A stretch of DNA of 64,000 nt from Punica granatum (Eukaryota; Streptophyta; Magnoliopsida; Myrtales; Lythraceae). The DNA is taken from positions 37,294,811 through 37,358,810 of the forward strand of contig NC_045128.1 of assembly GCF_007655135.1 (NCBI RefSeq). The letters run 5' to 3'. The notes below the pieces were generated by a model, which was given only the letters and a program-made list of their open reading frames with translations, did no database searches and was not told the origin of the DNA. Every line of letters starts with the position of its first letter. Position 1 is the first letter of the stretch. Made by a program: the position numbers and the translations under genes. This document shows positions 51,002 through 62,500 of this stretch, in pieces.

Positions 51002-51330
51002 ACTACACCTCCTTTCTTAATATATAAATTTACTTATTTGTTCTTAATTATATCTCATCTAGTGGTGCATAATTTTTTTTTGGTTGAAAAGTGGCACATA
51101 TTTTTTTTTTATTACAAGAAAGGCCCATGGGCCTAATGTATTGAAATAGAAATTATAAATATCTCATTATACTACACCTCCTTTCTTAATATATAAATTT
51201 ACTTATTTGTTCTTAATTATATCTCATCTAGTGGCGCATAATTTTTTTTGGTTGAAAAGTGGCACATATTTTTTTTCGGTTACAAGGGAGGCTCATGGGC
51301 CTATTGTATTGAAATAGAAATCATAAATAT
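51002..51330. repeat. 169-bp tandem duplication upstream of FRO-D
   Basis: ACTACACCTCCTTTCTTAAT starts at both 51002 and 51171, and the following ~160 bp are nearly identical (TATCTCATCTAGTGG, GGTTGAAAAGTGGCACATAT, CATGGGCCTA.TGTATTGAAA). The second copy runs into the complete SINE at 51269-51425 and the first contains only the SINE's 3' part. The duplication therefore followed SINE insertion. Confidence 0.88.
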
Positions 51331-51425
51331 TTAATAAAAAGGCACAGGTAGTCCCACTAGGTATCAAACTTAAGATCTCTTGATCACCAGGCGAGAGGTG
51401 CACCACTATGCTATTCTCTCTTGAT
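51269..51425 (-). mobile_element. tRNA-derived SINE with 13-bp target duplication
   Basis: On the - strand there is a tRNA-like head (AGCATAGTGGTGCACC as A box; AGTTTGATACCTAGTGGG as B box), a ~90-bp body and a TTGTAACCGAAAAAAAA tail. Identical 13-mers AAAGTGGCACATA flank it (51256-51268 and 51426-51438). It lies about 240 bp upstream of the FRO-D start codon and so within its likely promoter. Confidence 0.82.
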
Positions 51426-51668
51426 AAAGTGGCACATAATTTACCATATCATTAACAGTTGCATTTTGAGAAGTAGAAAGTTAGAGGCCAACTAACTTTC
51501 TTATTTATATTTATTCATTATCAAAAAAAATTTACTAACTTTCTTATTTATATTTAATTATCAAGAAAAACTTTCTTTAATGTAATCGAAACTTTCTTAT
51601 TTGTAATTGTATTTATTTGTGATACTTACATATGTGAAACTGCTAGTGAACATAACTTCCACACTCCA

Positions 51669-54600
51669 ATGGCGGAACTCTCAGACTCAGCCGAGGAACA
51701 TCTGCTCTCACGCAAGGAACCTTCGGTTCCCGATCCAGAAAGGATCTCTCGCGCTCGCTTGTTGGTGAAATGGGTCCTTGAGATGGCGATGGGTCTGATC
51801 TTTGCTGCCTGGGTCGCCTTTGTTTTTCTCTTACCGGCGACGCCGGTGACTGACCTCTACGACGACTTGCTCGATGTCCTCAGCGATACCGCAATAGGTT
51901 CGAACCAAATGCTTTCCATGGCATACGGGTAATTTGCTTACTAATACAAATTGCCATTTGCAGGAAGCATGTTCTTGTTATTTAGCGGTCCGGTTATGGT
52001 GATAACTTTTCTAGCCATAGCACGCCTCATCGTCATGGGTTCTCGGGAGGAAGAGCTCATACTACTGTACGTATATTCCTTTACTCTTCTTTGTCGATAA
52101 CTCGTCACTTAAGTAGAGAGATCGAACGAATCACCAGTGTGCATTAACTTCAGGAAGAGCAAGCCTGCAAAGTATCCGAGGTTGAGGTTGTGGACGTTTC
52201 CTGTCCTGGTGGATGGACCGTTTGGAGTAGTTTCCGCTGCGGAACTCATCGGGATTTGCCTCTTTGTAGCCTACGTCGTGTGGGCAATAAGTGCCTATAC
52301 CTTGGAGGATCTTAGCATATTATCTACGTCCACGTTGCCTCCCGAGCAAAAGAGGTGCATTCCTGTTCTGCATTGATGTATCTTCTCTATTTATCTGCAA
52401 ATGAAAGGACAAAATAATTTGTGAAATGATGCATTACGTGCACCATTTTTGACATATACCATTATTGTAGTGTGGAAATGTGGGAATATTCCGGGCTACA
52501 TCTAGGAGTCATCGGGGAGTATTGCTTGGCATTTTTGTTCCTTCCAGTTGCTCGTGGATCAGCTCTTCTTCGCCTTGTAGATATTCCATTTGAGCAAGCT
52601 GTTAGGTATCATGTGTGGCTCGGACATCTCACGATGTTGCTCTTCACCCTCCATGGACTGTGCTATGTGATCGCTTGGACAATGCAAGGCACCCTGCTAG
52701 AGGAAGTGAGTCTCCAAGCTTGTAAATTTCATTGCACACAAATTAAAAATATCCCGGTGTCATACGTGTACGTTAAGTTACCTGAGGGTAATGCAACGTG
52801 ATGGCCAAGCTCGTGCTAACCAAAATGGCACTGCTGGTACATTTTGTAGCTGTCGAAGTGTCCTACTGAAGGAACTTGCCGAAGCTTCTTGACTTCCATT
52901 ATCATTGTCTTTTGCAGATAACTTCTTGGGTAAGTTCTGATAGTGCTGTTTTTCCGGGAGTTATAGCCCTGTCTGCCGGTCTGCTGATGTGGGTCACATC
53001 TCTTCCTCCCGTGAGGAAGAAGCAGTTCGAGGTGTTCTTATACACGCACCACCTCTACATTGTGTTCGTTGTATTCTTTGCATTGCATAGCAATGATTTT
53101 ATATTCAGCATTCCTTCTGGAGGAATCCTCCTCTTTATGATAGATCGCTTCTTGAGGTTCTGCCAATCACGAAGAACCGTCAATATCATATCAGCAACGC
53201 GCTTCCCTTGTGGAATCATTGAACTGGTCCTCTCGAAGCCAGCAAGTAATAACTGATTTCTCTTCCGAAGCGAATGCCCTTTTCAGATATGATTTAAGAA
53301 GTTATGCTCTATTATTAAGACCAGAGAACAACTTATTGATTTGGCAAAGTATCCTTTAGATTATCTTTGGAATGCATCATTAAGTTCATACCTTTCACTT
53401 AACTTTCAGTTTCGATTGGTCTTGCATTGCAGATCTGCAGTATAATGCCCTGAGTTTCATTTTCCTTCAAATCCGGGAAGTGTCTTGGCTGCAGTGGCAT
53501 CCTTTCAGCGTTTCATCGAGTCCACTCGATGGGAAAAATCATCTCTCTGTCCTCATTAAGGTTTTGGGGGATTGGACAGAAAAACTCGACAGGAATATCT
53601 TGGATATATTAGAAACTCGTGATCAAAATGAAATAGCTTCCCGACCTCTTGAGATAACAGCCTCAGTTGAGGGGCCTTATGGGCATGAATTACCGTACCA
53701 TTTGACGTACGCAAGTAAAATTTTCAATTCTTGGATTTTTCTTCATTACATTCTCAATATCGTCAGCTAATGGAGTTACCTTCGCCATTTGTTTCTTGCA
53801 GGTATGAGAACCTTGTTCTTGTAGCAGGAGGAATTGGAGTTTCACCATTTTTTGCGATCATGAGTGACATCCTCCACCGTGTCCGGGAAGGAAAACCGTG
53901 TCTACCAAGCAAAGTTCTACTTGTTTGGGCCATCAAAAAGTCCAATGAGCTTCCTCTGCTTTCCACTCTCGATTTGGAGTCTATCTGCCCCTTCTCCCCG
54001 AACAAACTAAATCTTGAAGTCGATATATATATCACCCGAGAATCGGAACCTTCACTGGTTAGTCCAACTGACCACGATGACCCTACTTGAATTTGTTAGT
54101 ATCCACTTCTTTGTCATCTCGTGTCCTTGATCTTTGCAGGAAGAAGGTAACACTGGGATAGCCGAGAATGCACATATCTTTCCTGTATCGAACGGGGGTG
54201 GCATGTCTGTTTTAGTCGGCACAGGGAACAATATTTGGATGGGACTATATGTAATGTCTACCATTGTCGGATTTATAGTGTTGATGGATCTTACGGGCAT
54301 CTATTACATAGTCGATTCCAATGTAACAATTTGGTGGTACAGAGGACTTCTTTTTCTGGTGGGCATGCTCGCAAGTGTGATCGTATTCGGAGGCCTTCTT
54401 GTGTTTCTATGGTCCTGCTGGGAGAAACGAATGTCTGCAATCGAGAAATCTGAGCACTGCAAGCAAAACGGACAAACTGCTCCTCTGATGCAAAGCGATC
54501 TGCCTCAAAGGAAATCATTCGGTTCAAGAAGAGTTCTCTACGGCTTGAGACCGAACTTCCAAGGTACTCTATACATTACCCTTTCGCATCCCATTGGACC

Positions 54601-54847
54601 TTTGATGCTTTGCTGTCTTAGACTGTTACCCGTAATTTTGATCTTCATCCAAGGAACTCTTTTTCTTGTTTCTGCAGAAATCTTCGGATCAGTATCGGTC
54701 CAGTGGGGCCACGTGGATATTGGCGTAATTGTGTGTGGTCCTACAACTTTGGAGACTGGCGTGGCCAAGGAATGCAGATCTTGGAACTTAAAGAGAGGAT
54801 CAGACCGCCCGATCTTCCACTTTCATAGCCATACTTTCAATTTATAG
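51669..54847 (+). CDS. FRO6/7-like: FRO-D: ferric-chelate reductase of the FRO6/FRO7 type, complete and compact
   Basis: Exons: 51669-51897, 51964-52066, 52154-52354, 52471-52705, 52918-53245, 53433-53706, 53802-54057, 54140-54563, 54678-54847; 739 aa, no internal stop. It is the most compact gene of the array, with short introns throughout. The four haem histidines are kept, but their surroundings differ: THHLYIV instead of THQLYVV, and ALHSND instead of [31 protein letters not shown] and CGPTTL are present. CRSWN replaces CRSRN near the C-terminus, which ends HSHTFNL rather than HTFDL. Its upstream ~200 bp resemble those of FRO-E (ACTAACTTTCTT, ACATATGTGAAACTGC), so D and E probably share regulation. 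No clear TATA box was seen. Confidence 0.92.
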
Positions 54848-55314
54848 CCGCCATATTTCATAGCTTTGAGTAGATGCCTAAGGGGTCTAGATATGAATCG
54901 ATATTTAGAGAATCATACTGCAGATGAGTATGATTCATATAAGACATCCAAATGCAGACTATGAGAGACAAAGCATAATTAATATATAGTACGACCTCCG
55001 TAATCTTTTGAGTCATCGACATAACCATTTTCGTTTATGATTTTTGAGTCCAAGTTTCAGTATACATCTTTACAATATGCCGTAAGTATTGTGAAGATTG
55101 TTAGATTAGACTCTGAACCTTCTAAGAAGGTAAAGAAGGCCCGTTGATGGGCTTCTGAACCAACCTGATTCCGAACCCGCCATGCAGAAACTCTGAAACA
55201 TCTTGTTGATGGGTTTCACCCTAAGACCCTGCCTCCAATCATGTACTTAACCTATGATTATTCAGGTACATCCATGTGTGGCATTTATGCCACAATGATG
55301 ATTAATTATGTATA
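54848..55314. other. FRO-D 3' flank
   Basis: No gene is supported. The flank carries the AAGAAGGCCCGTTGATGGGC word shared with the flanks of FRO-B and the ghost locus. It ends abruptly where the truncated FRO copy begins, near 55315. Confidence 0.55.
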
Positions 55315-56030
55315 TCAGAGTTTCACCATTCTTTGCCATCTCGAGTAATATCCTCCACCAAGTTGGGGAAGGAAAACCGTGTCTACCGAGCAAGGTTCTA
55401 CTCGTTTGGGTCATCAAAAAGTCCAACGAGCTTCCTCTGCTTTCCACTCTCAATATGGAGTCTATTTGTCCCTTCTCTTGAAATTGATATTGATATAAGT
55501 GGGGACATATCTTTTTCATCTCGATCTCGCCTTCTTGACCTTTGCAGGAAGAAGGTAACATTGAGAGCGCCGAGAACTCACATGTCTTCCCCGGCTGAAA
55601 CGGGTGTGACATGTCTGTTTTAGTCGGTACAGGGAACATTATTTGGACCGGACTATATGTGAGGTCTTCCATTGTAGCGTGACTGTGTTAGGACTTCTTT
55701 TGTTTCTCTGGTCCTGCTGTGAGAAACGAACGTCTGCAGTCGAGAAATGTGAGCACTGCAAGCAAAATAGACTGCTGCCGTGATGCAAGGCAATTTGCCT
55801 CGGAGGAAATCAGTCTGATTCAAGAAGAGCTCCCTACGGCCCAAGACTGAACTTCCAAGGTTCTCTATACGTCAAATTTTCACATTTCATAGGATCTTTG
55901 ATGCTTTGCTGTCTTAGACACTCGCTTGCAAATTTGATCTTTATTCGGATAATTCCTTTTCCTTACATCTGCACAAAATTCAGATCAGTGTATGACCAGT
56001 TTGGGATCGTGCGTGGTCCAGTCCGATTAC
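55315..56030 (+). pseudogene. 5'-truncated FRO pseudogene
   Basis: Homology starts in the middle of exon 7, just after the AGGIG codons (about 55318, encoding VSPFFAIS), and runs to about 55480. The exon is then broken by a stop and a deletion (CCCTTCTCTTGAAATTG). Exon 8 resumes at about 55549 (EEGNIESAENS) with a stop where SNGCG should follow (CCGGCTGAAACGGG). A large internal deletion removes much of the membrane region, and further frame breaks follow to about 55859. A decayed start of exon 9 lies near 55975-56030. Exons 1-6 and the rest of exon 9 are absent. It cannot encode a reductase. Its nearest relatives by wording are FRO-B/C/D. Confidence 0.9.
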
Positions 56031-56642
56031 CAGTGCATACTATTTATAATGAATGGAAACATATCTGAAAATTTACCGGGCAAAATCAAATAACCGAATA
56101 TCTTTGGGGGCGCTTCAATTTTACAAGCAGGACCGCAGTTAGCTGTAAAAATTATTTGGCAAATTGTATTGTTAGCTGCAAAAATTGTCCGCGAAACTTA
56201 GTTGGCAATATTTTTCAGTGCGGGATGCTAAAGTCCTTCTGAAAGCAGTTAAACGTCTTAAAAGAGATAACCCTGTTGGGAAAGAACGATGGTTCGGAGA
56301 CGCAGCTGGAACGGACGTAGTAGGTAAAGAACTTGAAAGTTGAAACGACTCGTGACTTTTAGGTAAGTAGATGCACTTCTAATATTTTAATTACTTTGCA
56401 CTATTGTCAAAATCAACAATATAAACAGTAAGAAAATTGCACGAGAAAGGTGATAATATGTGCAATCCAAGTCTCACCATCATAGTACAATTTCTAATTT
56501 TTTAGAAATTGAACAAAATCAAAACAAAATGAGGATGGCGAGGCCCCACCACTCCGATCGGGTTCTCCAGCGCCCTCAATAGTCGTAAGCAATTTTTAGG
56601 GTAGTAGAAGCAATGTGTATCATCCTCTATATTATATGATAT

Positions 56643-57061
56643 GGGTAAATTGCACTGGTGGTCCAAAAACTTTTACAAATATTTCAATATGGTACAAAAA
56701 ATTTTTTTTGTTACTTGATGGTACAAAATATTTCGAAGTTGTTTCAGTATAGTACAAACCGTTATTTCGCCATTAACGTCATCAAGTAGTCCTTTACAAG
56801 ATTTGTAAATTTTGCACCATTATATAACTTACGTAAAACATTTTGTACTATTAAGTTACAACTTCAAAACATTTTGCATCATCATGTAACGTTCCACAAA
56901 AACCGATTTTACACCATCAGCGTCGGTTTGACGGTGTCAATGGCGAGATAACGGTTCGTACTGTATTGAAACAACTTTAAAACATTTTATACCATCATGT
57001 AGCAAAAAAAATCATATTAAAATATTTGTAAAATTTTTTGGACCACCAGTATAATTTACCC
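56643..57061. mobile_element. MITE (419 bp) with long inverted repeats and 10-bp target duplication
   Basis: The ends GGGTAAATTGCACTGGTGGT and the complement of ACCACCAGTATAATTTACCC form long terminal inverted repeats that extend toward the centre (TACAAACCGTTAT against ATAACGGTTCGTA). TATATGATAT flanks both sides (56633-56642 and 57062-57071). A 9-10-bp duplication suggests a Mutator-like origin. No coding capacity. Confidence 0.88.
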
Positions 57062-57204
57062 TATATGATATAGAGGATGCATGTGACTGTAGCTCGAGAT
57101 TCGCAGGGAAAATTAGAGCTTAACTAACTCTCTAGCTAATTGTAATGTTGATTTGTTAGTGTAGGAAGGTATATATATATATATATATATAATAGTTTTC
57201 AATA

Positions 57205-59163
57205 GGGGAAAGAGTATGAAAAATCAATTACTTTCATTAAATTCCTCGATCTACCAATTTTTTAAATTTTGCTTGAAAAATTACAACGTTTACATGCGTT
57301 TCCCCGATCTACCAATCCGTTAATTGGGCCATTAAAACTGCTGACGTGGCCGTTAACGACATTATTGTGGCAGACGGTCGCCTACGTAGATGGCAAGTGC
57401 ACAAACTTTTTAACCTAAAAATCACACAGTTTGCTTTTTTCTCTCATCTACCAAAATATTAAAACCTTTGCCTGATCTACCAAAATATCAATAACTTTGA
57501 AAAATCACATAATTTGTTTATGTTTCCTCATCTACCAAAATATGACTTCTTTTAAAAATCACACCTACTAAAATATGACTTCTTTAAATGAATGTAAGTT
57601 TGAATTAGGGACCTATATATGTATGTTGATTTAAATGTTAAAAAAATTATTTAAAAAGAAGTATTAGAACAGTTATAGATTTTTCATTTGCAAATAAAAA
57701 AAATATTCATATTTATTATCACATTAAGTAGTTTAAGAATTTAGATATATTATACTGCAAAAACAATAACCATGCTAAAATAACCATTCTAAAAGAACTT
57801 TTACACACTAACATCTATAAAAACTTTAGCATGGTTGAACTTGTTGGATACGGGGACCGATTACTTTAGCATGGTTCAACTTATTTTGGTATGGTTCATG
57901 TAGATTTAGATTTCTGGGACCGATTGTTATTAAATTTTGATAATGTAGATATGATGAAAATGTTAAAGATACAAATTCATCATATTTGCATTATCAAAAT
58001 TTAACACCTAAAATTCTAAAAAAGTTTATGTGCGAGAAAAAAATAAATAGTTGAAGAACTCACTCAAAAAATATAATTGTGGATGTACCTAAAATTAAAC
58101 TGTGTACATACGAGAAAACAACAATCGGTCCTAGATATTTATATCTATATGCTCTAAAAATAACACTAAAATTTATTTTTCTAAAAAATTTAAAAATTCA
58201 AGAAAATAACGACCTATTCCACAAATCTATATTTATTTATTTTAAAAATTAAAAATTAAAAATTAAAAATAAAGAAAACTCAGAAAATCAATAAAATAAT
58301 GAATAGTCCCACAAATCTATATTTATATATTTCTAAAATTCAAAATTTCATTATCTAGAAATAGCTCAAAAGATAGAGAAAATTCCATTTATAAACAAAG
58401 TATTCTGAGACCATCTGGCACGTTCCATTTTTATCCTACTTTCATATAGAACTTAAACGTATTATACTACAAAGACAATAATCATGATAAAATAACCATT
58501 CCAATAGAACTTGTGTCTTACAAGTTGAACCATGCTAAATGTTTATAGATGTTGGGGTGACAAGTTTTGTTGAAATTGTTATTTTGGCATGGTTATTGTT
58601 TTTGCAATATAATATGTCTAAGTTCATATATTACTTAATGTGATAACATATATTAATATTTTTTTGATTTGCAAATGACAATCTTGTAATTGTTCTAACA
58701 CTTCTTTTCTATTAAAAATTCTTCTAACATTCAAATCGACATACATATATATAAGTCCGTAATTAAAACTTATAATCATTCAAAGAAGTCATATTTTGAG
58801 AGATGTGATTTTTGAAAGAAACCATTGTTTGGTAGATGAGAGAACATAAGTAGATTATGTGATTTTTTAAAGTTATTGATATTTAGGTAGATGAGAGAAA
58901 ATTTATTGATATTTTGGTAGATAAAAAAATAAATAAACTATGTGATTTTTTAGGTTAAAAAGTTTGTGGCATGCCATCCACGTGAGCAACCGTTTGCCAC
59001 ATCAGCACCGTTAACGAACACGTAAGCTGTTTTGACGGCCCAATTAACGGATTGATTGATCAGGAAAACGAAGGTAGACGCTGTAATTTTTCAAGCCAAA
59101 ATTTAAAAAATTGGTAGATTAAGGAATTTCATGAAAGTAATTGATTTTTCAGGCTATTTCCCC
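57205..59163. mobile_element. Large palindromic (foldback/Mutator-like) non-autonomous element
   Basis: The left arm, beginning GGGGAAAGAGTATGAAAAAT, pairs with the right arm ending ATTTTTCAGGCTATTTCCCC. Complementarity continues inward for most of its 1959 bp: GATCTACCAAT against ATTGGTAGATT, GTTAATTGGGCC against GGCCCAATTAAC, and GCATGGTTGAAC against GTTGAACCATGC. Near-matching 9-mers TTTTCAATA and TTTTTAATA flank it. No reading frame of a transposase was seen. It sits within 410 bp upstream of FRO-E. Confidence 0.82.
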
Positions 59164-59571
59164 TTTTTAATATATGTAGGGTGTAAAATTTTCATTGAAT
59201 TTATAACCTCAACCAATTTGCAAGTAGAATAATATTGATCCTAAACACAGATCATCAGTTCCAATATAACGTAAAATGAGTCTCATATACAGTCGAAATT
59301 GTTCGATTCGACCCTAACAGTTATTTTTAGTATGTACCCTTAAGAGGATAATTAGATAGTCCATATAGCCAGCAATTCGATTAATATCTCTTCATCCTTT
59401 CAGCTAGAGAGTCCATGTTATTTTTCAAATTGCATTGAAAGTTAATTATGACCAACTAACTTTCTTTTCTTTCTTTTGATAAGCACGACTAACTTTCTAA
59501 TTATGTGTAAAAGTATAGAATAGACGGATACATATGTGAAACTGCCACTGCACATAGCTTCCACCAGTCCA
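59164..59571. promoter_or_regulatory. FRO-E upstream region (D/E-type promoter)
   Basis: The last ~170 bp before the ATG resemble the FRO-D upstream region: CCAACTAACTTTCTT, GACTAACTTTCT, ACATATGTGAAACTGC and CATA.CTTCCAC..TCCAATGG. This differs from the FRO-A/B promoter except for the final leader word. No convincing TATA box was found. Confidence 0.5.
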
Positions 59572-62500
59572 ATGGAAGAACTCTCAGACTCCGCCGTGGA
59601 ACATCTGCTCTCACGCGAGGAACCATCCGAACCAGAAAGGATCTCTGCCGCTTGCTTGTGGGTGAAATGGGTCCTCGAGATGGCGATGGGTCTGATCTTT
59701 GCTGCCTGGGTCGCCTTCATTTTCCTCTACCCAGTGCCGCTGGTGACTGACCTCTACAATGAATGGACCGACGTCGCCAGCAATACCATCTACGGTGCCA
59801 TAGGTTTGAACCAAATGCTTTCTATCGCGTATTAGTTATTTGCTTGCTAATTAATACGACAAATTACCATTTGCAGGAAGTGGCGCATTCTTGTTATTTA
59901 GTGGTCCGATTCTGGCGATAACATTCCTTGCCATAGCACGCCTCATCATTATGGATTCTCGGAAGGAAGAGCTCCTAGTACTGTACGTAATTACTCTTAT
60001 TAGTCGGTAACTCGTTATTAAGGAGAAGGACCGACCGAATCACCAGATGTGGCATTAACTTCCAGGAAGAGCAAGCCTGCAAAGTATCCGAGGTTGAGGT
60101 TGTGGACGTTTCCTGTCATGGTGGATGGACCACTTGGAGTAGTATCTGCGGCGGAACTCATTGGGATTTGCCTCGTTGTTTCGTACGTTGTGTGGGCAAT
60201 AAGTGCCTATACCTTGGAGGATCTTAGTACATTATCTAACTCCACGTCGTCTTCCGTGATAAAGAGGTACCTTTTTCCGCATTGATGTAACTTCTCAAAC
60301 GACACATTCATTGTACTTTTGTTGTCTCTCAACACCGTATGGTCATTTGCGCTTTTTCTACGCATGACAATATCCATTCTCAAGAGCTGACCTTGTGCTT
60401 ATTTTTTAATCACCACCAGATGGGCTTCGTCTTCCACACTTAGGTTAGGAGAACTAACATGACACGCACTTTAACTGTACTCAACATGGGCTTCAAGTGG
60501 TGTAGGGCTACATGAACTAGACTTATTTTCAACTCAAAAGTTTAGGTAGTTAGGTGGTGGTACCCAGGATTTTTCTTAATTACCCTGTGTGGGATTGTTC
60601 TTTTGTTGTCTCTCAACAATTATGTTTACATTTGCCAAACTTTAACTTGTTTGACATATATCATGATTGTAGTGCGGCCATGTTGGAACTTTACGGGAAG
60701 CGTCTAGCAACCATCGGGATGTTTTCCTTGGCATTTTTGTTCCTTCCGGTAGCTCGTGGATCAGTTCTTCTTCGCCTTGTGGATATTCCATTCGAGCAAG
60801 CTGCTAGGTATCATGTGTGGCTCGGACATCTCACGATGCTGCTCTTCACTCTGCATGGGCTGTCTTTCGTGATCGCTTGGGCAATGCAAGGCATCCTGCT
60901 AGATGAAGTGAGTCTCCAAGCTTTAAATTTCGTTGCAGAGATCAGTATTATCTTGGAGTTAGGACAATGTAAATAATCAGAATAAACAGAGTAATAGGAG
61001 CCTTAAGTCACGCTATGTGAAGGCCAAGTGCATGCTACCGATATGGCACTACCGGTGCAAGATGTAGCTTGACTTTCATAAACGTTGTCTTGCTCAGATA
61101 ACTTCTTGGGAATATTCTAGTATTGCAACTATTGCCATTCTTCCGGGAGTTATAGGCCTGTTGGCCGGTCTGCTGATGTGGGTCACATCTCTTCCTCCGG
61201 TGAGGAAGAAGCAGTTCGAGGTGTTCTTCTACATGCACCAACTCTATGTTGTATTCGTTGTATGCTTTGCATTGCATGTCGGCGATTTTTTTTTCAGCAC
61301 TGCTGCTGGAGGAATGTTCCTCTTTATGGTAGATCGCTTCTTGAGGTTCTGCCAGTCACGAAGGGCCGTCAATCTCATATCAGCGACGCGCCTCCCTTGT
61401 GGAATCATTGAACTGGTCATCTCAAAGCCTGCAAGTAATAACTGATTTCTCTTCCGAAGTGAATGCCTTTTTCAGATATGATTTTAGAAGTTGCACTCTG
61501 TTGTTAAGACCTGAGAACAACTTGTTGGTTTGGCAAAGTATCTTTCAGATTATCATTGGAAAAATTTCTTGACTTTTTTATTTTTTAGTTCGTACTCATC
61601 CGCTGAGTTTCGATTCATCTTGCAATACAGATCTGCAGTATAACGCCCTGAGTTTCATTTTCCTTCAAATCCGAGAACTGTCTAGGCTGCAGTGGCATCC
61701 TTTCAGCGTTTCATCGAGTCCACTTGATGGAAAAAATCATATCTCTGTCCTCATTAAGGTTTTGGGGGATTGGACAGCAAAACTAGACAGGAATATCTTG
61801 GATATCATCGAGATTCATGATCAAAACGAGACAACTTTCCGACCTCCTAAGATAACAGCCTCAGTCGAGGGGCCTTACGGGCATGAGTTACCTTACCATT
61901 TGACGTACGTGAGGATAATGTTTCAAATTATTGGATCTTCTTCATTACATTCTCCAAGGTTTCTTAGCTATTGTCAGATGATAGAATGGTATTTCATTTG
62001 TTACTCAGTATCTTCGGCTTCCCTATTTTCTGATAGGTATGAGAATCTTGTTCTGGTAGCCGGAGGAATCGGAGTTTCACCATTCTTTGCCATCTTGAGT
62101 GATATCTTCCACCGCATTGGGGAGGGAAAATCATGTCTACCGAGCAAAGTTCTACTTGTTTGGGCCATCAAAAAATCAAATGAGCTTCCCCTGCTTTCCA
62201 TTCTTGATATGGGGTCTATCTCTCCCTTCTTCCCGCACGAACTAAATCTTGAAATTGATATATATATTACCCGAGAATCAGAACCTTCACTGGTAAGTCC
62301 AACCGATCTTGATGTACGTACTTGGCTTTGTTATCTTCTGCTTCTTTTTCATCTCGGGTTCTCGATCTTTGCAGGAGGAAGGTAATAACATTGATAGCAC
62401 CAAGAAATCACATGTCTTTCCTGTCTCGAATGGCTGCAGCATGTCTGTTTTAGTCGGTACAGGGAACACTATTTGGTCGGGACTATATGTGATGACTTCC

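Larger units (their letters stand above)
47291..51270. other. Intergenic region between the ghost locus and FRO-D
   Basis: No gene is supported. It contains SINE copies (48190-48330, about 49575-49717), an ATC/ATT microsatellite (48488-48517) and a repeated GACCCGGCT(T/C) stretch near 47655 and 47755 of unknown origin. The remainder is AT-rich with only short open frames. Confidence 0.55.

Noticed and set aside
53763..54035. Repeated ~80-95-codon - strand frames antisense to FRO exon 7 in each copy (e.g. 27543-27812, 33195-33488, 44692-44940, 62001-62201)
   Set aside because: They recur because the sense exon is duplicated; the conservation is explained by the FRO NADPH-binding exon.
30829..54847. 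FRO genes as NADPH oxidases (RBOH) rather than FRO
   Set aside because: No EF-hands; haem region, CGPATL...SHSFDL end and exon pattern match the FRO family instead.
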